DNA of 64,000 nucleotides from contig NZ_JAAQRO010000009.1 of assembly GCF_012070565.1 (NCBI RefSeq), forward strand, positions 248,001 to 312,000, in the 5' to 3' direction. Source of the DNA: Anaerosporobacter faecicola. GTDB taxonomy: Bacteria > Bacillota > Clostridia > Lachnospirales > Lachnospiraceae. The first letter of the stretch is position 1. Each line of letters starts with the position of its first letter. A program made the translations under genes and the position numbers. Positions 1-8,867 of this stretch are shown one piece after another. Below the pieces are notes generated by a model, which was not told the DNA's origin, did no database searches, and was given only the letters and a program-made list of their open reading frames with translations.

Positions 1-2
1 AA

Positions 3-1706
3 GCTAGCCACGTTGTAATTGATGAAGCGCAGGATTTCGGAATGATGGCATATGCTTCCTTAAAATACTGTTTACGAGGTTGCACGTACACCATTATGGG
101 AGATGTTTCACAGAATATCCATTTTGGCTATGGGTTAAATGATTGGGAAGAATTGAAAAGCCTTATTATTAAAGACAGATTTGATACCTTTGGCTTGTTA
201 AAGAAAAGTTACCGAAATACCGTTGAGATTTCAAATTTTGCTACGAACATTTTGCGACATGGTACATTTGCAATCTATCCGGTAGAGCCGATCATCAGAC
301 ATGGGAATGAAGTCCAACTTACCAAATGTGCGGATGACAAAGATCTTCTGATTGAAACAGTAAAAACAATCAAGTTATGGCAAAAGAATGGACACGAAAC
401 AATTGCAGTAATCTGTAGGGATGAAAAGGAAGCAACGGACGTTTCCAACAAACTAGGGCAGCATCTTGACTTAGTAGACAGTAATCTTGATACAGCTGAG
501 TTTGGTAGTGGTGTTATGGTACTTCCAGTCGAATACACAAAAGGTCTGGAGTTTGATGCAGTACTTCTGTTTAATCCAACGAATGCTGCCTATCCTGCCG
601 AAGATGGACATGTTAAATTGCTTTATGTTGCGGCAACAAGAGCTCTTCATGAGCTTGCTGTCTTATATGTAGAGAACTTAACCGATCTTATTGCAAAAGA
701 AGTGCCAAAAGAAAAGAGAATGGATTCTTTTGATGTAGAGAATGACTCTCTGAGTAAATTAAACAAGGAGAATACTCCGAAAATACCAACAAGAACCCCT
801 AAAACCTATAAAAAAGTGGATTTGCTTGCGGGAGAAGAGAGACGCACGGGACCAAAACGAATTGTTGTGCAAGGGAAAAAGCAAAAGGAGACCGACAAGG
901 ATGTTTCCATTGTATCGAACACACCAACTTCAAAATATGGTGCACACAAATTTGGGGATATACCAGATAATAACAGCTTGCATCCAGCCGGTCATGGAAG
1001 AATAGATACCTCTATAAGGTGGCAAAAGAAATCTTCTGATCGGGTAGAACTTGCGAGTAACTATGGTTTATTACGAATCATGCCAATCACAGACGCTGTA
1101 ATACGAGTAAGTTTTATCAAAGGTCATGAAAGCGCAATGTTTGATGATGAGCAGGAATGGCTTTATACAGAACCAACGGAGGAATGTGTTGCAGCAGGAC
1201 TTCTTACACAGAAACCCAAATGGCTGTATAAAGAGATGAAAGATGCGATCGGAATTGCTACCGATCAACTTGCGATTAAAATTGAGAAAAAGACAGGTGC
1301 TGTTAAGTTCTTCACCAGATCGGGTAATCCAATTCTTTCAGAACGGGATAAAGAACCTAGACAGATTAATACGGAGCCGAATGAGCAGACCTGGATGTAT
1401 TTTGATTTTAAAAAGAATGAAAAGTTATGGGCAAGAGGAATGGCGAGTAGTGAGTTGATCCCAATGGATAAGAAAGCAAGTTACATCTCGTATGGTTCTA
1501 AGCAAATGCGTATACCATTACTTGTATCAGATAAAGGCTATGGTATCGCCATTGCATCAAAGAATAATGTGGTATGCTGTAATATTGCAATGTATGGAAC
1601 GTATCTATCCGTAGAAGGAAGTAGTCAGATTGATTATTATTTCATGTATGGTGGAACCAAAGAACAAACAGCACAGTTGCATAAGTTGTTAGGAAAGATA
1701 TGGTAG
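3..1706 (+). CDS. UvrD/HelD-like helicase C-terminal part fused to a GH31-type N-terminal domain (partial)
   Basis: The reading frame is open from base 3, so the gene starts upstream of the window. The first residues contain VVIDEAQDF, the Walker B motif of UvrD/Rep/HelD superfamily 1 helicases. The UvrD C-terminal signatures follow: EYTKGLEFDAVLLFNP and LLYVAATRALHEL. After a charged linker (about residues 230-330 counted from the first ATG at 42), the last 220 residues change character. They resemble the galactose-mutarotase-like N-terminal domain of GH31 alpha-glucosidases, with a discriminant segment RIPLLVSDKGYGIAI followed by a tail ending in IDYYFMYGG. No GH31 catalytic barrel follows, because the gene stops there. 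The role may be ATP-driven DNA or RNA-polymerase remodelling, as known for HelD; the role of the sugar-enzyme-like tail is unknown. The helicase assignment is secure and the GH31-like assignment moderately so. Confidence 0.8.
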   Translation, partial: ASHVVIDEAQDFGMMAYASLKYCLRGCTYTIMGDVSQNIHFGYGLNDWEELKSLIIKDRFDTFGLLKKSYRNTVEISNFATNILRHGTFAIYPVEPIIRHGNEVQLTKCADDKDLLIETVKTIKLWQKNGHETIAVICRDEKEATDVSNKLGQHLDLVDSNLDTAEFGSGVMVLPVEYTKGLEFDAVLLFNPTNAAYPAEDGHVKLLYVAATRALHELAVLYVENLTDLIAKEVPKEKRMDSFDVENDSLSKLNKENTPKIPTRTPKTYKKVDLLAGEERRTGPKRIVVQGKKQKETDKDVSIVSNTPTSKYGAHKFGDIPDNNSLHPAGHGRIDTSIRWQKKSSDRVELASNYGLLRIMPITDAVIRVSFIKGHESAMFDDEQEWLYTEPTEECVAAGLLTQKPKWLYKEMKDAIGIATDQLAIKIEKKTGAVKFFTRSGNPILSERDKEPRQINTEPNEQTWMYFDFKKNEKLWARGMASSELIPMDKKASYISYGSKQMRIPLLVSDKGYGIAIASKNNVVCCNIAMYGTYLSVEGSSQIDYYFMYGGTKEQTAQLHKLLGKIW

Positions 1707-1883
1707 ATTTTGCTTTATGAAAAAAGTAATTATATTTAATACGGATGACTTTCGAGATCTACGAAGGATAATTGATGAAACGTAAAATATTCTGTGGTAT
1801 ATCGTTCGTTTAGAATTAGGGTCATAGGAGGTAAGGGTAATAAACTTAATTGCAAGATTATTATGAGAAAGGAATGGATACCT

Positions 1884-2387
1884 ATGTTAATTCAGAAAAG
1901 AACAATTACGTTACGTCAAATGGAAGATACGATGACCGATTATGAATTAATGCGAGAATGGTTTTCAGAGCCAGAATTGCAAGAATGGGTATGGTGTGAT
2001 GAAAAGGATGAAGCACCCGTAACAATTGAACGGATTATTGAAAAATACGGGTCAAGAATCAAGAATCCAACTACGGTATTTCCGTATTTCATTTTGCGAG
2101 ATCAGGAGCCAATCGGCTTTATTCAATATTACATACAAGATCAAGTAACAATCGGCCTAGATATGTGGATTGGTATTCAGAAGGAGAGAAATCATGGATT
2201 TGGAACAGATGCATTAAAGCAGATGGTTGAAATCATTCATAACAAATATCCAGATGTGAAACATGTTTTCGTTGATCCCGAGATTGCAAATAAACGTGCA
2301 ATAAAATGTTATCAAAAGGCAGGATTCAAAAGTTCCGGGGAAATAGTAGATGGTAATCTTATTCTGAGAATAAATTTTGAAGATTAA
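1884..2387 (+). CDS. GNAT N-acetyltransferase, AAC(6')-like
   Basis: This is a GCN5-related acetyltransferase of about 167 residues. It starts with [12 protein letters not shown] (beta-1) and carries an acetyl-CoA loop region at [16 protein letters not shown] and the late motif [18 protein letters not shown], which is typical of the family. The [11 protein letters not shown] stretch and overall length resemble aminoglycoside 6'-N-acetyltransferase-like proteins, but substrate cannot be told from sequence alone. The frame is open further upstream. ATG 1884 was chosen because the protein then begins exactly at the family's first strand and an AAAGGA lies about 10 bases before it. It sits alone between the helicase fusion and a GNAT remnant. 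Confidence 0.8.
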   Translation: MLIQKRTITLRQMEDTMTDYELMREWFSEPELQEWVWCDEKDEAPVTIERIIEKYGSRIKNPTTVFPYFILRDQEPIGFIQYYIQDQVTIGLDMWIGIQKERNHGFGTDALKQMVEIIHNKYPDVKHVFVDPEIANKRAIKCYQKAGFKSSGEIVDGNLILRINFED

Positions 2388-2388
2388 T

Positions 2389-2508
2389 CCTACTGTGTTA
2401 TTAAGAATCCCATGTGTCAAAAACTTCTTTACGGATCACTATGACCACCCAATGATTGAAGATGGGATACAATTGGTTGATATGGTTTATTTGAAGAGAA
2501 GAAGATAG
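2389..2508 (+). pseudogene. C-terminal remnant of a second GNAT acetyltransferase
   Basis: Immediately behind the stop of the preceding GNAT gene, one frame reads ...[15 protein letters not shown] followed by [13 protein letters not shown] and a stop at 2506-2508. This matches the usual tail of GNAT enzymes (a DHYDxPxxEDGxxLxDMxYLKK pattern). There is no start codon or acetyl-CoA motif in front of it, so only the last 35-40 codons survive. It is probably what is left of a tandem acetyltransferase gene after a deletion. Confidence 0.5.
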
Positions 2509-2754
2509 ATTGGGTAAGTGTTCTATGGTAAACAGGGACGTATAGGAATGTCCAATAATTCGATATAGAAGGCATATAGGATATATTACTTATGTATAAC
2601 TTAATTTGGATATATTCAAAATATATAACCTTATGAGATTATACTATAAATATATAACTCAAATAAAGTATAATATCTATATATAATCTGTATGAGTTAT
2701 ATTGCGCATTTCATGAATTAGATGTATACTGAATCATAGTAGGAGGTATGATTT

Positions 2755-3423
2755 ATGGAAAAGCAAATCTACATTGCAATTATAGGAGATATTAAGCAAT
2801 CGAAGAAATTACCAGAACGAGATACCATTCAAATACAGTTAAGAGAAGTTTTAGAACAAATTAATAAGAAATATGTTAACGAACTGGCTTCTGATTTTAT
2901 GATTACATTAGGTGATGAGTTTCAAGGATTACTAAAACAAAGTAAATCCATTATTCATATTATTGAAGAAATCCAAATGCGTATGAATCCTGTAAAAATA
3001 CGTTTTGGGATTGGGGTTGGAGAGATTTATACAACAATAAATCGTCATTTGCCTCTCGGAGCTGATGGTCCAGCCTATTATCATGCACGTACTGGGATCG
3101 ATACATTAAAACAGTTAGAAAAGAAGAGTAAGACGCATCTATCTAATATTCTTGTAATAGGAGAACGTGATGGAACAATTAACTATGAATTACTGAATAC
3201 GATATTTTCATTATTGTATGTAATTAAGGAAGATTGGACACCAGGACAGTTAAATGTGATTAGCGAACTTACAATGTGCGGTGATAACCAGGTTAACCTC
3301 TCAAAACGGTTAGGAATCGCACAGGCAGGTGTCAGTAAACATCTATTGAAAGCAAATTATTACACGTATGCCAATGCAGTTATGTCAGTTGAAAATGAAT
3401 TCATGAAATTAGGAGGAAGTTGA
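2755..3423 (+). CDS. SatD family protein
   Basis: The 222-residue protein matches the SatD family of Firmicutes. It begins with YIAIIGDIKQSKKLPERD, has the conserved ITLGDEFQGLL segment, and a middle block KIRFGIGVGEIYT. The C-terminal part (about residues 165-215) looks like a small helix-turn-helix (NLSKRLGIAQAGVSKHLLKANY), so it may bind DNA. The start has an AGGAGG about 7 bases upstream. The next gene begins one base after its stop, so the two are co-transcribed. The family was named from streptococcal sat loci; its biochemical role is not established. Confidence 0.8.
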   Translation: MEKQIYIAIIGDIKQSKKLPERDTIQIQLREVLEQINKKYVNELASDFMITLGDEFQGLLKQSKSIIHIIEEIQMRMNPVKIRFGIGVGEIYTTINRHLPLGADGPAYYHARTGIDTLKQLEKKSKTHLSNILVIGERDGTINYELLNTIFSLLYVIKEDWTPGQLNVISELTMCGDNQVNLSKRLGIAQAGVSKHLLKANYYTYANAVMSVENEFMKLGGS

Positions 3424-3424
3424 C

Positions 3425-4222
3425 ATGTTCAAAACATATCTCGTGTGTTATCTATGCTTCCATCTTGTAGGAGAGTTTTACTTACAAAGTGAGAGACGAG
3501 CAGATAAGAAATGTAAGAAGATTTCTTCCTTTGCGAAACATGTACTAATTTATTGGATTTCACTAACAATCCTATCATTGCTTGTACATACAAGAGAATT
3601 TATGATTTCCATTCAGAGCCTGTGTCTTGCGCATACATTCATTGATATAACGAAGTTCTTTTACATAAGGAAGAAAAGGGAAAAGATTTCAATAAATCAT
3701 ATTAGAAATATTTATATAATCGATCAAGTTAGCCATGTTATAACTTTTATTGCAGCAGCTTACATAATGACAATTCATACAACAGGTCTTACCTTTGACC
3801 ACCGTATTTTGAAATTCTTTACAACCGTTAATCTAAATCCTATTGTCGTGTTATCATGGATTACGATGCTTCTTGCGATCCTTAAGCCGGCCAACATTAC
3901 GATTAAGCAATTATTAACCATCTATCGTCCAGACAGCACCATTTCTTTAAATATTATGAATCTTCCAAGTAATGCGTCAGCTGCCGACATGGAAACATCT
4001 GCAGATACCAATGCAGGCGCATTTATAGGCTCTTTAGAACGATTGGTTATCTTAATTTTTCTTTCCTTAGGGCAATATTCAGCCATTGGCCTTATATTAA
4101 CAGCAAAATCCATTGCGCGTTATAATCGTATTACAACAGACCGCGCATTTGCAGAATATTATTTGCTTGGTACTTTACTCAGTATGATTTATGTACTTTT
4201 CCTGTATCGTTTAATTATGTAG
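3425..4222 (+). CDS. DUF3307-type multi-pass membrane protein
   Basis: This is a 265-residue membrane protein paired with SatD. The N-terminal segment (FKTYLVCYLCFHLVGEFYLQS) with a nearby HVLIYWISLTILSLL and AHTFIDITKFFYI fits DUF3307 proteins, which have conserved His/Asp residues in membrane helices. Two or three further hydrophobic helices follow (about residues 95-115, 138-155, 200-225, 240-262). It is translationally coupled to SatD (AGGAGG inside the end of satD, ATG one base after TGA). SatD-DUF3307 pairs are common in Clostridia and their function is unknown. Confidence 0.7.
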   Translation: MFKTYLVCYLCFHLVGEFYLQSERRADKKCKKISSFAKHVLIYWISLTILSLLVHTREFMISIQSLCLAHTFIDITKFFYIRKKREKISINHIRNIYIIDQVSHVITFIAAAYIMTIHTTGLTFDHRILKFFTTVNLNPIVVLSWITMLLAILKPANITIKQLLTIYRPDSTISLNIMNLPSNASAADMETSADTNAGAFIGSLERLVILIFLSLGQYSAIGLILTAKSIARYNRITTDRAFAEYYLLGTLLSMIYVLFLYRLIM

Positions 4223-4292
4223 GAAGCAAATACATATTGGGGAAATATATCCGTATCGAATATAAAATAGAATTTTAGGAGTTGTATTTATT

Positions 4293-4751
4293 ATGATTGA
4301 AACAGAAAGATGTAACATACGAAGTTTTTGCAAAGAAGATGCCTCTGCTTTATTTCGAATTTTATCGAATCCGAGTGTTATGAAGTATATTGAGGAACCT
4401 TTTACTATGGAGCAGACGCAACAATTTATTGAAGAGGCTGGGTTATGTGAGCAGCCCCTAGTATATGCTCTTGAACTTAAAGAAAACCACTTGCTAATTG
4501 GACATGTTATTTATCATTCATATGAGGAAGACGCATACGAAATTGGTTGGATTATAGATGAAAAATACTGGGGTCAAGGAATTGCCGATGAAATAACGAA
4601 ATCACTTATTCTCCATGCCAAGAAAACAGGTATAAAATCACTAATTATCGAATGTGATCCAAAGCAAAGTACTACAAAACATATAGCAGAAAAGAATAAC
4701 TTTGAACGAATAAGTGAAGAACCATTGATGGTATATATGCTTCAATTGTAG
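4293..4751 (+). CDS. GNAT N-acetyltransferase
   Basis: This is a 152-residue GNAT enzyme of the RimJ/RimL-like type. It opens with IETERCNIRSFCKEDASALF, contains the acetyl-CoA binding stretch EIGWIIDEKYWGQGIADEI, and ends with a family-typical KHIAEKNNFERISEE. TAGGAG lies about 11 bases before the ATG. The substrate is unknown. It is followed by a strong hairpin terminator and a long AT-rich gap, so it is the last gene of this rightward block. Confidence 0.8.
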   Translation: MIETERCNIRSFCKEDASALFRILSNPSVMKYIEEPFTMEQTQQFIEEAGLCEQPLVYALELKENHLLIGHVIYHSYEEDAYEIGWIIDEKYWGQGIADEITKSLILHAKKTGIKSLIIECDPKQSTTKHIAEKNNFERISEEPLMVYMLQL

Positions 4752-4766
4752 AAAAAGATAGCTGTT

Positions 4767-4867
4767 GAAAGCCTTATAAATGAATATGTTCCCTATACAG
4801 AAGATTTTTAACTATTAAATCTATCTATTATATAGGGAGAATCAAGATAGAGGCTTTCTTTTTTTAT
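4767..4867 (+). terminator. Long nested hairpin terminator after the GNAT gene
   Basis: GAAAGCCT (4767-4774) pairs with AGGCTTTC (4851-4858), and inside it CCCTATA (4791-4797) pairs with TATAGGG (4831-4837). A run of seven T residues follows directly. The position 16 bases after the stop codon fits an intrinsic terminator. Confidence 0.7.
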
Positions 4868-5867
4868 TCTATTTTACCTTCCGAACTTTTTCTTCAATTT
4901 ATTTTGATGAATTGTTAAGGAACGTTGTTGTATCATACGATTCGACAAATTATGTATTGAACATATGGTAACCATATAAATCAAAAGAATTAAGTAAAAT
5001 ATTTATAGGTATTACGTACAGTATCAAATGAATTCTATATTGATATGGATTTAAAAAAGAAATCATTATTATAAATGTTCCTTATGAGACTATAAAACTG
5101 ATATATATGATTACGTTAACGGAAACATAATTTTGAATGATTGGGATGAAGTTTGTAGAAATTACGGATCAGAATACGAAAAAAGTCCATAACATTTAAT
5201 TTTTACTGGATAAATAATATGTTTGGACACTGGAAGATAGTGTTTTTATAACATTTTTTGTTATGATAATTGTCTTAAGGCTTTCACAAACTATTCGCTA
5301 AACTCAGGTTTAACGAAATAAAACAGGTAAAAAAACCACAAAATCAGTACATATAGTATTCCCTGGTTGTTCCCCTGTTTTCAGGCTTTTTTTGTGATTA
5401 AATGACTGAATTTCCTTTATAAACAGTTTGTTTTTCGTTTAATATGGATTAATCTTAGCAATTAGATAATTCTTTATAGATTTTTATGTATTCTTTAATT
5501 AATAGATTATTATTATGTCAATGAATCTACTAAATCATCGTTTTGCAAGAATCCGTTATTTTCTCATAACATAATTCATAAACCAAATGATTTATATTAT
5601 GTTATACGTTTATGTTATGATCTATAAATCATATCTATATGTATTTGAATTAATCGTTAACATTGATGAATATATAACATTAATGACAAAAACAATGATT
5701 ATTCGTTATATATAGATTATTTTGTAACGATTTTTGTCTATTTATTTGCTATAAAAACACGTGTATATACGCATTTTGCAAGGAAATATATTTCCCTGAC
5801 AATGTTTTGTTTCATAAAAAATCTCTGTTGATACATCGATATATAAACAAAATATACATAATATACA
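4868..5867. other. AT-rich intergenic region without a convincing gene
   Basis: About 1 kb of very AT-rich DNA. No ORF with a start and ribosome binding site was seen. A short open frame at 5088-5192 (ends NDWDEVCRNYGSEYEKSP then stop) has protein-like composition and could be a decayed gene, but nothing supports expression. A weak CCTG/CAGG hairpin followed by CTTTTTTT lies near 5361-5392. Confidence 0.5.
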
Positions 5868-5953
5868 ATTTGTATACAAATAATTTGTGCAACATATTTA
5901 TAAATATAAATTGATTATATAAAGATTATGTGCTATTATCATAATATGATAAT
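5868..5953 (+). promoter_or_regulatory. Promoter and two palindromes upstream of the alcohol dehydrogenase
   Basis: TTGATT (5911-5916), a 17-base spacer and TATTAT (5934-5939) form a sigma-A type promoter about 50 bases before the gene. ATTATCAT-aat-ATGATAAT (5935-5953) is a perfect inverted repeat over the -10 box, and ATTTGTATACAAAT (5868-5881) is a perfect 14-base palindrome upstream. Both are good operator candidates; the regulator is not known. Confidence 0.6.
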
Positions 5954-5989
5954 CATTTAACAATCTTTTATTCTAAGGAGGATTTACGT

Positions 5990-7045
5990 ATGAAGGGTTT
6001 TGCAATGTTAGAAATTGGTAAAGTTGGCTGGGTTAATAAAGAAACTCCACAATGTGGACCATTAGATGCGATTTGTAAACCAATTGCTATTTCACCATGT
6101 ACGTCTGATGTACATACTGTTTGGGCTGGAGCTCTAGGAAATCGACACAATATGATCTTAGGACATGAAGCAATTGGAGAAGTTGTTGAAGTCGGTTCTT
6201 TAGTGAAAGAATTTAAGGTTGGTGATAAAGTTATTGTTCCTGCTATTACTCCTGATTGGGGATCTCTTGAAGCACAAGCTGGATACTCAATGCATTCAGG
6301 TGGAATGTTAGCTGGTTGGAAATTCTCTAATTTCAAAGATGGTGTATTCGGTGAATACTTCCATGTTAATGAAGCAGATGCGAATCTTGCTCTTCTACCA
6401 GCTGGAATAGATTTAGCAGCTGCAACAATGTTATGTGATATGGTTCCAACTGGATTCCATGGTGTTGAATTAGCAGATGTTCAATTTGGTGATCGTGTTG
6501 CTGTTATTGGTATCGGACCTGTTGGGCTAATGGCTGTTGCGGGTTGTGCTTTACGTGGTGCTTCTTATATTTACGCTGTTGGTTCTAGACCAAATTGTAT
6601 TCAGATTGCGAAAGAATATGGTGCTACAGATATCATTAATTACCGTGAAGGTGATATTGTAGAACAAATTATGGATAAGACTAATGGAAAAGGTGTTGAT
6701 CGTATCGTAATTGCTGGTGGTGACGTGAATACAATCAATCAAGCAATTCATACGTTAAAGCCAGGTGGACGTATTGGTAATGTTAATTATCTTGGTGAAG
6801 GTGATTATATCAATATACCTCGTGTTGAATGGGGATGCGGTATGTCACATAAAACGATTGCCGGCGGACTAATGCCAGGTGGACGATTAAGAATGGAGAA
6901 ATTAGCATCACTTATTGAGACAAAGAAACTCGATACAAGCAAATTAATTACGCATACCTTCAATGGTTTTGACAAAGTTGAGGAAGCTTTAATGTTGATG
7001 AAGGATAAGCCAAAGGACTTAATTAAACCAGTTGTTATTATTTAA
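5990..7045 (+). CDS. adh: NADP-dependent secondary alcohol (isopropanol) dehydrogenase, zinc type
   Basis: This 351-residue medium-chain dehydrogenase is collinear with the secondary alcohol dehydrogenases of Thermoanaerobacter brockii and Clostridium beijerinckii, which interconvert ketones such as acetone with secondary alcohols. Catalytic zinc ligands are visible as Cys37 (SPCTSD), His59 and Glu60 (GHEAIGE) and Asp150 (MLCDMVPTGFHG). The nucleotide-binding glycine motif is GIGPVGLMA. VGSRP near residue 198 is the NADP-selecting Gly-Ser-Arg of the family. AAGGAGG precedes the ATG by 7 bases. The gene stands alone with its own promoter and terminator. Its likely role is disposal of reducing power during fermentation. 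Confidence 0.92.
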   Translation: MKGFAMLEIGKVGWVNKETPQCGPLDAICKPIAISPCTSDVHTVWAGALGNRHNMILGHEAIGEVVEVGSLVKEFKVGDKVIVPAITPDWGSLEAQAGYSMHSGGMLAGWKFSNFKDGVFGEYFHVNEADANLALLPAGIDLAAATMLCDMVPTGFHGVELADVQFGDRVAVIGIGPVGLMAVAGCALRGASYIYAVGSRPNCIQIAKEYGATDIINYREGDIVEQIMDKTNGKGVDRIVIAGGDVNTINQAIHTLKPGGRIGNVNYLGEGDYINIPRVEWGCGMSHKTIAGGLMPGGRLRMEKLASLIETKKLDTSKLITHTFNGFDKVEEALMLMKDKPKDLIKPVVII

Positions 7046-7156
7046 TCATGAAATGATATTTTATCAACGATAAGTTATTACAACGAAACATTAGTATTAT
7101 CATGTTTGACGAATAACAAAAGTAAGTTCATGTAATAGATCTGAAAAGGAAGTACT

Positions 7157-7200
7157 AAAAAAAGAAGTAGGGGAATCAGTTCTCTCCTACTTCTTTTTTT
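7157..7200. terminator. Bidirectional terminator between adh and deoC
   Basis: An A7 run, GAAGTAGG, a short loop, CCTACTTC and a T7 run form a symmetric hairpin with poly-A on one side and poly-T on the other. It serves the converging adh (+) and deoC-like (-) genes. Confidence 0.85.
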
Positions 7201-7883
7201 GCTTCTTCTATGATTTTTACAGCGGAGTTGACACTTACACCAAAGCGTTCACAACCAAGATCTAACATTTCCTTTACTGTTTCAAGAGAGCGAATTCCAC
7301 CAGCAGCTTTTATTGGTACTTGTCCTTTTATGTTTGCTGCCATTTTGCGAATTACTTCCGTTGTTGTTGGTTTTGCAATCCACCCAGTACTACTTTTAAT
7401 AAAAGAAGCACCAGCTTCTATAGCCATGTTACACGCTTTTTCTAACTGTATATCTGTCAGAAGGGGTGCTTCAATAATAACTTTAACAGGTGTCGTTCCA
7501 GCTGCTTTGATCACTTGTTCCATATCATGAAACACATATGAATCAAAATCCGATTGTAGCATACTATAAGCCATAACCATATCAATTTCTTGACATCCAA
7601 GTTGAATGAGTTCCTGAAGTTGATATATTTTAGAGGCTGTACTGTCGCAACCGGTTGGAAATCCAACAACTCCACCTAGTTTAATTGCTGATTCATTCTT
7701 TAGATGTTCTTTCACATAAGGTGTAAAACAAGGTAATGTAAATGCGGTAATAAACTGATACTGTTTGGCATAGAATATCATTTTATCAATATCTACTTTT
7801 TGATCTATGCTTTGGACACAGCTAATATCCATATGTCGATTTAGGTTCCTTATGTAGTCTCTATTCGTTTTTCTTTTCATCAT
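7176..7883 (-). CDS. deoC: Deoxyribose-phosphate aldolase (DeoC/LacD-like class I aldolase)
   Basis: This 235-residue TIM-barrel aldolase would cleave 2-deoxyribose 5-phosphate to glyceraldehyde 3-phosphate and acetaldehyde. The family blocks are present: a substrate loop KLGGVVGFPTG, the EIDMVMAY strand, VKVIIEAPLL, the Schiff-base lysine in SFIKSSTGW, and the second conserved lysine and phosphate-binding glycines in PIKAAGGIRSLE. In this protein the usual Asp-Val-hydrophobic pattern at EIDMVMAY is Met-rich but the acidic residue remains. The gene overlaps the end of the upstream GntR gene by 23 bases, so both are one transcript and the regulator probably controls this aldolase. Confidence 0.82.
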   Translation of the reverse strand: MMKRKTNRDYIRNLNRHMDISCVQSIDQKVDIDKMIFYAKQYQFITAFTLPCFTPYVKEHLKNESAIKLGGVVGFPTGCDSTASKIYQLQELIQLGCQEIDMVMAYSMLQSDFDSYVFHDMEQVIKAAGTTPVKVIIEAPLLTDIQLEKACNMAIEAGASFIKSSTGWIAKPTTTEVIRKMAANIKGQVPIKAAGGIRSLETVKEMLDLGCERFGVSVNSAVKIIEEAKKEVGEN

Positions 7884-8601
7884 GATACCGTCCCATCATA
7901 CTCGTATTTAATTCATATTTACTACCAATAATCTTAACTTTGTCATAACAAACTGGTTTATTATCTTGATAACAGATTCTTTTAATACACAATAATGCTT
8001 CACCTACGGGAATATTCAACATTTGCGCTTCTTCAAATTCTGCATTTTTCGCGTAGATCGTATCGGATGCTTCATCAATATGAATCTGATAAGTTCCTTC
8101 GAGGAATTGATATAATGCAGTAAATTTGTTGGAATATTTGATTACATCAGGTACCATTTTTGCTTCTACATAGTTTTTCATCAGAACGATTGGTTTTCCG
8201 TCTGCAAGTTGTATCCTTTGAAATCGTGCCACATACTCCGATAGGGGAATTTGTAATGCTTCCGCAATTTCATAGTTTGCTTGAATGATATCGATATACA
8301 TGCTCTGTGTTTGAACATCATATCCTTTTTGCCGTAGGGTTTCTGTTACTGATACGACATGATTCAGACTTTGTTTTGGTTTAAAGTCCAAAACCAAAGT
8401 ACCTCTACCTTGCTTTACATCCACCAACTTCTCCTCAACTAGTAATTTTACAGCTTTACGAATGGTGATTCTACTAACGCCAAACATTTGTTCTAATTCG
8501 CTTTCAACAGGGAGCATATCTCCAATCTGGTATTTCCCATTTCTTATTTCTTGTTGCAATTCTTTGTAAACCTTCATATAAGATGGTAATTTATTTGACA
8601 T
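7861..8601 (-). CDS. GntR family regulator with UTRA effector domain
   Basis: This is a 246-residue HutC-type GntR regulator. Residues 8-72 form the winged helix (PSYMKVYKELQQEIRNGKY, VESELEQMFGVSRITIRKAV). Residues about 85-235 are a UTRA ligand-binding domain ending in CIKRICYQDNKPVCYDKVKI. UTRA domains bind small molecules such as sugar phosphates. AGGAGA lies about 9 bases before the ATG. It is the first gene of a two-gene operon with the aldolase, whose start lies inside its 3' end. Confidence 0.87.
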   Translation of the reverse strand: MSNKLPSYMKVYKELQQEIRNGKYQIGDMLPVESELEQMFGVSRITIRKAVKLLVEEKLVDVKQGRGTLVLDFKPKQSLNHVVSVTETLRQKGYDVQTQSMYIDIIQANYEIAEALQIPLSEYVARFQRIQLADGKPIVLMKNYVEAKMVPDVIKYSNKFTALYQFLEGTYQIHIDEASDTIYAKNAEFEEAQMLNIPVGEALLCIKRICYQDNKPVCYDKVKIIGSKYELNTSMMGRYHDEKKNE

Positions 8602-8625
8602 ACGTAATTTCTCCTAAATACTTTG

Positions 8626-8734
8626 TTCTCCGCGCCGAGCACAGTCAGCTTCAGAGACATCTACCTTATGTGCGAGTGCTCATCCCCCGGAGGGTTATAT
8701 ATTAGGAAAGTCGAAGGACTTTCCTAATATATAA
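8626..8734. repeat. Structured GC-rich element plus perfect 18-bp palindrome
   Basis: A locally GC-rich segment has nested complementary pieces (CTCCG near 8630 with CGGAG near 8689; GAGCAC near 8637 with GTGCTC near 8676). It is followed directly by a perfect inverted repeat 8695-8712 / 8717-8734 with a GAAG loop (core TAGGAAAGTC / GACTTTCCTA). The base composition differs from the flanks and there is no ORF. It resembles a dispersed, folded intergenic repeat, but only one copy lies in this window. Confidence 0.5.
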
Positions 8735-8776
8735 AAACTGTGTATCATAGATGAATTCGTATCTATAATACACAGT
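8732..8776 (-). terminator. Terminator after the CGTase-like gene
   Basis: ACTGTGTAT..ATAGAT (8737-8752) pairs with ATCTAT..ATACACAGT (8761-8776). Read on the minus strand the hairpin is followed by TTTTTATATA. It lies about 90 bases downstream of the CGTase-like gene's stop. Confidence 0.7.
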
Positions 8777-8867
8777 CAATCATCGATAACTTAACTATAA
8801 AACAAAATGCTCATTCTGACAACTTGAATTCTAAAATTTCTAAAAGTAATCCATCATTATAAAAGAA

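Noticed and set aside
275-538. Open minus-strand frame inside the helicase gene
   Set aside because: It is a shadow of the plus-strand helicase, with no ribosome binding site or protein-like domain.
5088-5192. Short frame ending NDWDEVCRNYGSEYEKSP
   Set aside because: It is only 34 codons with no start or ribosome binding site. The composition is protein-like, but there is not enough to call a gene.
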